Origin: an uncultured Actinomycetes bacterium
GTDB taxonomy: Bacteria > Actinomycetota > Actinomycetes > Nanopelagicales > Nanopelagicaceae
Reading direction: 5' to 3'
Assembly: GCA_903928395.1 (NCBI GenBank)
Contig: CAIYQS010000073.1
Span: forward strand, 1-25,461
DNA length: 25,461 nt
Translations under genes and position numbers: made by a program
The notes under the pieces: model-generated
The model's database searches: none
The model's input: the letters and a program-made list of their open reading frames with translations, nothing else
What the model was told of the DNA's origin: nothing
Shown: positions 16,966 through 23,000 of the stretch, piece by piece
Numbering within the stretch: position 1 is the stretch's first letter
Layout of the letters: every line of letters begins with the position of its first letter

Positions 16966-17637
16966 ATGAGCGATAAATTTAGCGCGACGCAGCTCGCTCG
17001 CAGCGCTGCCATTGAAGATTCTCGCGATCCTAAATTTGTAGGTGAATTGGTTTCGATCGATCAGGAAGATGAGCGAATCGCCACCTATCTTTTTGAATCT
17101 TCACTGCCTGGGTATTCCGGGTGGCGTTGGGCAGTTACTGTCATCAAGCTTGATGAACAATCACCAGCAACGATTGCAGATGTCGTCTTGCTTCCTGGCA
17201 CTGATTCTCTCCTTGCACCTGAGTGGGTTCCGTACAAGGATCGAATTCAACCGGGTGACGTTGGGGTTGGAGATGTTGTTCCAACTTCTGCCGATGACCT
17301 TCGCTTAGTGCCAAGTTTTGCGGCCCTTCCAGGTGAGGACGAGCTTGTTTTTGCTGAGCAATTTGAGTTTGGACTTGGTCGCGCTCGAGTACTTTCGGTG
17401 GTTGGACGGGATGCGGCAAGTAAGCGTTGGTACGACGGAGATCGCGGCCCTAATACCCCCATTGCCCAATATGCACCTTTGCCCTGTTATAGCTGCGGCT
17501 TCTTCATACCGATAGCTGGATCCTTACGTTCTGCGTTTGGCGTGTGTGCCAACGCGCTGTCACCCGAGGACGCTCGCGTTGTGTCTTTTGATCACGGATG
17601 CGGCGCCCACTCGGAAGCGCTCATCGTTCCAGAGTAG
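16966..17637 (+). CDS. DUF3027 family protein, probable zinc-binding
   Basis: Member of an actinobacterial family of unknown function. The frame is open upstream, but the ATG at 16966 is chosen because it follows a -10-like box by six bases and an upstream start would run into the groL terminator. The 223-residue soluble protein has no signal peptide or membrane segment. Conserved-looking parts are the GYSGWRWAV core near 49-57, the DVVLLPG and PEWVPYKDRIQPGD segment at 72-98, and a C-terminal cluster C174-x2-C177, C194, C212, H215 that could hold a zinc ion. Its neighbours, a cold-shock protein and an MFS exporter, recur beside this family in actinobacteria. Function is not known. Confidence 0.88.
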   Translation: MSDKFSATQLARSAAIEDSRDPKFVGELVSIDQEDERIATYLFESSLPGYSGWRWAVTVIKLDEQSPATIADVVLLPGTDSLLAPEWVPYKDRIQPGDVGVGDVVPTSADDLRLVPSFAALPGEDELVFAEQFEFGLGRARVLSVVGRDAASKRWYDGDRGPNTPIAQYAPLPCYSCGFFIPIAGSLRSAFGVCANALSPEDARVVSFDHGCGAHSEALIVPE

Positions 17638-17639
17638 GT

Positions 17640-17671
17640 CGATTCGCAACCGGGATACGAGTCGTTTTGTT
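17640..17671 (+). terminator. possible weak terminator after the DUF3027 gene
   Basis: CGATTCG (17640-17646) can pair with CGAGTCG (17658-17664) over seven bases with one wobble, loop of 11, followed by TTTTGTT. The stem is short and the loop long, so it may not terminate efficiently. Confidence 0.35.
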
Positions 17672-17710
17672 CCGTCTATCAACTCAGTGCCTGCAGAGCA
17701 CTAAATCCGA

Positions 17711-17716
17711 TAAACT
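17711..17716 (+). promoter_or_regulatory. possible -10 box of the cold-shock gene
   Basis: TAAACT fits TANNNT and would give a leader of roughly 75 bases before the ATG at 17797. Long leaders are usual for cold-shock mRNAs. The -35 region is poor. The leader contains a small hairpin, GCCAG/CTGGC at 17726-17743. Confidence 0.35.
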
Positions 17717-17796
17717 AAACCTCTTGCCAGTATCGATTCTGGCTTTATTAATTCCACCCCGTGGGGCTAATAATGAGCGAAGGAAGGGAGAAGCCA

Positions 17797-18180
17797 ATGC
17801 CTATTGGTCGTGTCAAGTGGTACAGCCTTGAAAAAGGTTTCGGCTTCATTTCATCTGAAGAAGGCGAAGATGTTTATCTAGCCTCGTCAGCTCTTCCGAC
17901 TGGTGTCCCGACAGTTAAACCTGGAACAAAACTTGAGTTTGGTGTCGCTGAAGGTCGTCGCGGGCCACAAGCACTTTCGGTTCGGATCATTGAAGAACCG
18001 GCCTCGGTGGTTGCGAACACCAGAATCAACGCTGATGATTTAGCGACGATCATTGAAGACACCATCAAGATGCTGGACAAGGTAGGCAATGGTTTGCGCC
18101 ATGGTCGTTACCCAACCAATGTCGAAGCAGAACGCTTAGCGAAGGTAATGCGTGGGATTGCGGGACAGATCGAGGGATAG
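17797..18180 (+). CDS. cold-shock domain protein with C-terminal helical extension
   Basis: Small nucleic-acid-binding protein that likely acts as an RNA chaperone. The start at 17797 is set by GGAAGGGAG (17782-17790) six bases before the ATG and by MPIGRVKWY, which matches cold-shock N-termini; an ATG further upstream lacks this support. Residues 1-66 are the five-stranded cold-shock domain with RNP1 KGFGFI at 13-18. RNP2 reads DVYLASSAL at 25-33, where the usual motif is VFVHxSAI, so the aromatic/His face is changed. Residues about 75-127 form a charged, probably helical tail. This 127-residue form is the longer actinobacterial type rather than the classic 67-residue CspA. Its stop faces the DUF2530-like gene across nine bases. 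Confidence 0.92.
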   Translation: MPIGRVKWYSLEKGFGFISSEEGEDVYLASSALPTGVPTVKPGTKLEFGVAEGRRGPQALSVRIIEEPASVVANTRINADDLATIIEDTIKMLDKVGNGLRHGRYPTNVEAERLAKVMRGIAGQIEG

Positions 18181-18189
18181 CCCTGCAAG

Positions 18190-18369
18190 TTAGCGTTTGG
18201 AACTTTTGCGCAAACCACGCACGATGTAGGTAGCCCCAAGCAAGCCCAAACCAATTCCAACGAGGCAGATCCAGATTGAAGTGCTCTTTGCGTTCGTGGC
18301 TAGTTCCACTACTAGCGCTATAAACCACGCAGATGTGCCAGCGATAACAATTGGCAGGGTTTGTCTCAC
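18190..18369 (-). CDS. DUF2530-like small membrane protein
   Basis: A 59-residue gene on the minus strand between the cold-shock and MFS genes. It starts with GTG at 18369 and ends with TAA at 18190-18192. The protein has two hydrophobic helices, about 5-24 (beginning LPIVIAGTSAWFIALVV) and about 33-49 (WICLVGIGLGLLGATYIV), then a basic tail RGLRKSSKR. The W-x-C-L-x-G-x-GLGLLG pattern and the location resemble the actinobacterial DUF2530 family, whose function is unknown. Supporting the start, TATGCT (18376-18381 on the minus strand) lies exactly six bases before the GTG, the same leaderless spacing as its neighbours. No other start codon exists in frame up to the preceding stop. Confidence 0.8.
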   Translation of the reverse strand: MRQTLPIVIAGTSAWFIALVVELATNAKSTSIWICLVGIGLGLLGATYIVRGLRKSSKR

Positions 18370-18375
18370 TAGGCG

Positions 18376-18413
18376 AGCATACTTCGTTCTCTTTGGGGTA
18401 TCACTTGTAGACT
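18376..18413. promoter_or_regulatory. divergent leaderless promoters for the DUF2530-like gene and the MFS gene
   Basis: Two TANNNT boxes face away from each other: TATGCT on the minus strand (18376-18381), six bases before GTG 18369, and TAGACT on the plus strand (18408-18413), six bases before ATG 18420. Only 50 bases separate the two genes, so the promoters must share or overlap their upstream regions. Confidence 0.6.
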
Positions 18414-18419
18414 AAAAGC

Positions 18420-19646
18420 ATGTCCTCAAATGAAGGATCTTTGCGTTCCTTCAAACATCGCAATTTTCGCTTATTTTTCACCGCAAATATGGTTTCGAAT
18501 GTAGGAACGTGGGCGCAACGCGTCGCGCAAGATTGGCTTGTAGTAAGCGACTTGCATAGGGGTGGATCAGAACTTGGAATTGTCACCGGACTTCAATTCC
18601 TTCCGATGCTGTTATTTAGTTTGTATGCGGGATCACTTGCTGATCGGCTAGATAAACGTAAATTACTTATTATTACCAATGCTGGTGGCGGACTCACCGC
18701 CGGAATTTTGGGCTGGTTGATAATCTCCCATCGCGTCACATTGATTGATGTTTTCATTTTGGCATTCACCCTGGGACTCTTTGGTGCGCTTGACACCCCC
18801 GTCCGGCAGGCATTTACTTCTGAACTTGTCGGTAAGAGCGATATTGCAAACGCGGTCAGCCTAAATTCGGCGAATTTCAATATGGGCCGCCTCATCGGTC
18901 CTGCTGTATCTGGAATTTTGATTAAATATTTTCATACTGGACCTTCATTCTTACTTAATGCCGGCTCGTACGTCGTAGTGATTACCGCCCTCGTTTTGAT
19001 GCGGCCCGAGGAACTTCACCGGCCACCCAAAGATGGCAAAGATCGTAAAATTATGGAGGGCATTCGTTACGTTCGAAGTAGGGCCGATATTGTCGCGATA
19101 ATAGCAACGGTCTTTTTTGCGTCCACTTTTGGGTTAAATTTCCAAATTTTTAACGCACTTATCTCGACGAGAATTTTTCATAAAGATGCTGGCGCTTTTG
19201 GTCTCCTGGGAAGCGTTTTAGCTATCGGTTCTTTGTTCGCGGCAATCGTTTCAACTCGACTTGACCAGCGACGGAAACCGTTGTTTATCAGTGCTTGCGC
19301 AACTATTTTTGGAGTAGCGCTCGTGGTTCAAGCCTTTATGCCGTCATATTTAGCCTTTGCGCTCACTCTTCCACTTTGTGGATTTTTCGCGCTCACAACT
19401 ATGATTTCTGCAAACACCTATGTCCAAGCTACAACCCCGCATGAGTTACGAGGTCGGGTCATGGGGTTCTACATTTTGATTTTTCTAGGCGCCACCCCAG
19501 TTGGTTCACCTTTAATTGGTTGGCTGGCGGATGCCGTAGGGGTACGCCAAACAGTGGCTCTCTGTGGAGCCATCACCGCGCTGGGGTCCGTCTTTGTTTA
19601 CTATTTAATGCGAAAACGGCTTGCAAGCCACCAATATCTAGCCTAA
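18420..19646 (+). CDS. MFS transporter, EntS/MFS_3-like exporter
   Basis: Major-facilitator membrane protein of 408 residues with about 12 hydrophobic segments, proton-driven and probably an exporter of small molecules. The N-terminus FKHRNFRLFFTANMVSNVG and the early WAQRVAQDWLV segment are typical of the MFS_3 (enterobactin exporter-like) group. Motif A between helices 2 and 3 reads GSLADRLDKRK, ending at residue 81. The second half holds RGRVMGFY. The ATG follows a TAGACT box by six bases, so the mRNA is probably leaderless. It is transcribed away from the DUF2530-like gene. The substrate is not predictable from this sequence. Confidence 0.9.
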   Translation: MSSNEGSLRSFKHRNFRLFFTANMVSNVGTWAQRVAQDWLVVSDLHRGGSELGIVTGLQFLPMLLFSLYAGSLADRLDKRKLLIITNAGGGLTAGILGWLIISHRVTLIDVFILAFTLGLFGALDTPVRQAFTSELVGKSDIANAVSLNSANFNMGRLIGPAVSGILIKYFHTGPSFLLNAGSYVVVITALVLMRPEELHRPPKDGKDRKIMEGIRYVRSRADIVAIIATVFFASTFGLNFQIFNALISTRIFHKDAGAFGLLGSVLAIGSLFAAIVSTRLDQRRKPLFISACATIFGVALVVQAFMPSYLAFALTLPLCGFFALTTMISANTYVQATTPHELRGRVMGFYILIFLGATPVGSPLIGWLADAVGVRQTVALCGAITALGSVFVYYLMRKRLASHQYLA

Positions 19647-19671
19647 AACCAGGATTTCTTGCTTAAAACCA

Positions 19672-19707
19672 GAAATTTTGACGTGTAACCACTCATATCA
19701 AAATTTC
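19672..19707. repeat. perfect 10-bp inverted repeat downstream of the MFS gene
   Basis: GAAATTTTGA (19672-19681) and TCAAAATTTC (19698-19707) are exact inverse complements with a 16-base spacer. A direct repeat TAAAACCAG lies just before, at 19644-19652 and 19664-19672; its first copy contains the MFS stop codon. AT-rich arms make a weak hairpin, so a protein-binding site is as likely as an RNA structure. Confidence 0.6.
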
Positions 19708-19711
19708 AAGG

Positions 19712-19735
19712 GTTCCTGAGAAATTGCTTAGGAAC
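19712..19735 (+). terminator. possible terminator of the MFS gene
   Basis: GTTCCTGAG (19712-19720) pairs with CTTAGGAAC (19727-19735) over nine bases with one wobble and a six-base loop. Only TAATTATT follows rather than a clean T run. Confidence 0.45.
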
Positions 19736-19765
19736 TAATTATTACTAGATTGCGTCCATTTTGTG

Positions 19766-19794
19766 ACTTTCCCGTGAGAAAGTGCTCGTACCTT
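19766..19794 (+). promoter_or_regulatory. possible promoter with inverted repeat upstream of the 19801 ORF
   Basis: TACCTT (19789-19794) fits TANNNT and stands six bases before an ATG at 19801, as at four other genes here. A perfect inverted repeat ACTTTC (19766-19771) / GAAAGT (19778-19783) lies just upstream, at a position suited to a regulator. The product could be either a leaderless mRNA or the long leader of the gene at 20084. Confidence 0.4.
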
Positions 19795-19800
19795 CCAGCT

Positions 19801-20058
19801 ATGACACTTGCCACCGCATGCACGGAGAAGATGTCAGTTGGCTCACCGGAGTCCCCTGTAAAGGGACTCAGTGGAGCGGCTGTGATCGACTATTTGCAGA
19901 TGCAAATGATAGGCAATAAGTCTAATTTCGTCGAGGTTTTCAACACTGTGAATGCTCCTAGAATCAGTATTTTACGCTCAAAATTGCACCTTTCGATTGG
20001 ATTTGGGCGTCCAATAAATGAGATACTTGAGGGTCGTTCAAGGTCTTGTTACTCATGA
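19801..20058 (+). CDS. possible small hypothetical protein (85 aa) or structured leader region
   Basis: I do not recognise this ORF. With the ATG at 19801 it encodes 85 residues, soluble, with no signal peptide or clear motif; its centre reads GAAVIDYLQMQMIGNKSNF. In its favour is the -10-like box six bases before the ATG and the 25-base gap to the large surface-protein gene. Against it is the lack of any known family, and that the DNA holds two hairpins that suit an untranslated leader: GAGTCCC/GGGACTC (19849-19869) and the palindrome ATTTGCA-GA-TGCAAAT (19892-19907). An ATG at 19750 extends the frame but has no start signal. Confidence 0.3.
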   Translation: MTLATACTEKMSVGSPESPVKGLSGAAVIDYLQMQMIGNKSNFVEVFNTVNAPRISILRSKLHLSIGFGRPINEILEGRSRSCYS

Positions 20059-20083
20059 GTAGTCGAAGCGAGGTGAACTTTTT

Positions 20084-23000
20084 ATGGGCATAAAGCGCCT
20101 TAAAAAGTTTTTGCCTGCCTTCCTATCGATGGCGCTCGCGCCAATCCTTCCAATTCTTGCAGTTTCTCCTGCATACGCGGTGGGTTCACCATTCGTGTGC
20201 GACAGCCACTTCTATCAAGTTTCAAACGGCCAATTTTATGTATTGAATTTTCCTGGCTTTACATATTCAAAAGTTGGATCGGCCGCTACGGTAACTAATT
20301 TGAATTCTGCAGGATGGAACCCGGCCGATAATTACATATATGCAATGGCCAGCAACACAAGTTTGCGACAAATTGCTTCAGACGGTTCCATAACAACACC
20401 CGGCACCATAACTGGTCTCACCGCCGAAAACGGTGGAGATTTTATAAGCAATGACAAAATGATCGTCGTAAGTACCGGTAGTGCAGCAATTCAGTTGTTG
20501 ACGTTGAACAGAACTGGGGGAGTTGTAACTAGCGGGACAGGTACAAACATTACGGTAACAGGCAGTGGAAGCTACACGGGTTCACTCGATATTGCGATTT
20601 TTCCAAGCACGGGTGGTACCTACGTAGGTTATTCACTCAACGGCACCGTACTAACTACATTCACTTTTCCTAATGGTTCTCCGACTACTGCTTCTTACAC
20701 AACAAAGACTGTAACGGGACTTCAAAATGGCGCTACCGGCGCATTTGGTGCACAGTGGGTTGATTCGCAGGGCAACTTTTACGCCTACGACAACACCACC
20801 ACTCCTGCAGCCGCAACTAATGCGCTCTACGAGATTAATCGAACTGATCTAAATAGTGTCGCAACGACAATTGCTGCAAACGATGTGCAGGAAGAAACCG
20901 CTCCTGGTGCAGCGCCAAACGATGGCGTGAGCTGCCGAACTGCACCAAGTGTATTTGCACCACAAATGACCACTACTGCGTCAATCACAAACGTGAGTGG
21001 AACCTCAGCGCTGGCAACTGGTTACCTAGTAACCAACGTTTATCCAGTAAACCCTCTTGGTAACGAAAACAACGCAAAAATTTGTTACAGCCTGAGTCCG
21101 ACGGTGGATACCACGCCAGGAAACACGTATGGATTACTGGTCGGCGCCTCCTGTTTTACAACGTCTCAGACTTTTCCCGCAAATGGGACAACTCAGAACT
21201 TTTCAGTGGTTTTAACGGGTTTGTCGCCCAATACAACGTATTACTACCAATCCGCGGCCATAAACACCCCACCTGGGAGTATCGCCCCTTTTGCCGGATT
21301 TAGCCCAGTGGCAAGTTTTACAACACCAGCAATTCCAACCTTCACCTCCATATCCCCTGCATCAGGTTCCGTTGGCGGTGGGGATAGTGCGACGATAACT
21401 GGAACAAACTTCACCGGGGCCACTTCAGTAACCATTGATGGAATTCCAGTAACAAGTTTTACAGTTAATTCCCCAACTTCAATCACGATTACTACTCCTG
21501 CAGGAACTACGCTCGGCGCAAAGAATGTCGTTATCACTACTCCTGGTGGAACAGCTACTGGGCCAGGTGCGTTCACTTATGTTGGGCAAGTTACCTTTAA
21601 TGCAAATGGTGGAACTGGTTCGATGCCGGCCCAATCTGGAAGTTCTCCAGCTGCGCTGAATGCTAACGCGTTTTCTTTTACGGGCTCCACGTTCTTGGGT
21701 TGGAATACTGCTGCAAACGGATCAGGGACGGCATATTCAAACGGCGCAACTTATCCGTTTACGTCTAGCACAACTTTGTATGCGCAGTGGTTGACAGTTG
21801 CCTCCGTAGCACCTCCTGTTGGTCCGCTTTCCAGCACAACACCAATCACAATTACAGGTACTGGATTTACCGGAGCAACCGGAGTCACTGTCAACGGAGT
21901 GGCAGCAACGAGCGTCGTCGTAGTAAATGCAACGACAATCACCGCCGTTGTACCCACAAGCGCAACCGTTGGGCCAAAAAATGTAGTAGTTACAACACCC
22001 GCAGGTACTGGAACAGGTACTGGATTATTTACGTATCAGGCTACGGTTACATTTAATGGAAATGGATCTACGGGCGGATCCACGGCTGCTCAATCTGCTA
22101 GCGTTGCAACTAATTTAACGGCTAATGGATTTACAAGAACTGGTTATACATTTGCAGGTTGGAACACTATTGCCGGTGGCGGCGGAACCGCTTATGCAAA
22201 CTCCGCGAGCTACACCTTCGCCTCCGATCTAACGCTTTATGCTCAGTGGACCGGTATCAGCAACAACGTCACCTATAACGCCAATCTCGCTGGCACCACC
22301 GGATCAGTTCCTGGAACTGTTGCCTATGCCACTGGCGCAACGGTTACCGTAGTTGGGAATACTGGAACTTTAGCTAAGAGTGGATTTACCTTTGCCGGTT
22401 GGAACACTGCGGCCGATGGAAGTGGCACGACCTATCAAGCGGGTAACACCTTTACCATGCCGGGAGCCGCAGTCACTTTATATGCGCGCTGGACCGCTCT
22501 TCCAACAGTTACCTCTGTTTCTGCAAACACTGGAGATATCGCTGGCGGTAATACCGTCACAATTACTGGAACGAATTTCACGGGTGTTACGGCGGTAACT
22601 ATTAATGGAGTTGCCGTAACTAGTTTCACCTTCCTCACCTCGACCACCATCAGCGTAGTTGTTCCCGCTGGAACAAGTACTGGTGCGAAGAGCATTCTGG
22701 TAACAACGCCTGGCGGCACCAACACTGCAAATACTCTTTATACCTACACCGTCACCGTTAGTTTCAACGCCAATGGTGGAACTGGCACCATGGCCAATCA
22801 AACCAACAGCGTTGCAACTGCTTTGACGGCTGATGGATTTACTCCTGCAACGGGTTATACGGCCAATGTTCCGTTCTGGAGCACTCTTCCTGGTGGTGGT
22901 GGAACTACCTATGCAAATCTCGCATCTTTCCCATTTAACACGACCACGGCGGATTTAACACTTTACGCGCAGTGGACCGGAACCAGCCTCAACGTTATTT

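Larger units (their letters stand above)
19647..20083. other. 437-base interval between the MFS gene and the giant surface-protein gene
   Basis: The longest stretch without an assured gene. In order it holds the TAAAACCAG direct repeat (second copy), a 10-bp inverted repeat, a terminator-like hairpin, a 6-bp inverted repeat with a -10-like box, the uncertain ORF at 19801-20058 with two internal palindromic structures, and AGGTGA at 20071-20076 as ribosome binding site for the next gene. No tRNA or known riboswitch was recognised. Confidence 0.6.

Noticed and set aside
17726..17743. Cold-shock riboregulator hairpin GCCAG/CTGGC
   Set aside because: Five pairs with an eight-base loop is too weak to call; it is mentioned only as part of the leader.
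17761..17796. Earlier start of the cold-shock gene
   Set aside because: The added residues include the strong Shine-Dalgarno GGAAGGGAG, which is correctly spaced only for the ATG at 17797.
19750..19800. ATG 19750 as start of the small ORF
   Set aside because: No ribosome binding site or -10 box stands before it, and the added segment covers the inverted repeat and promoter-like box upstream of 19801.
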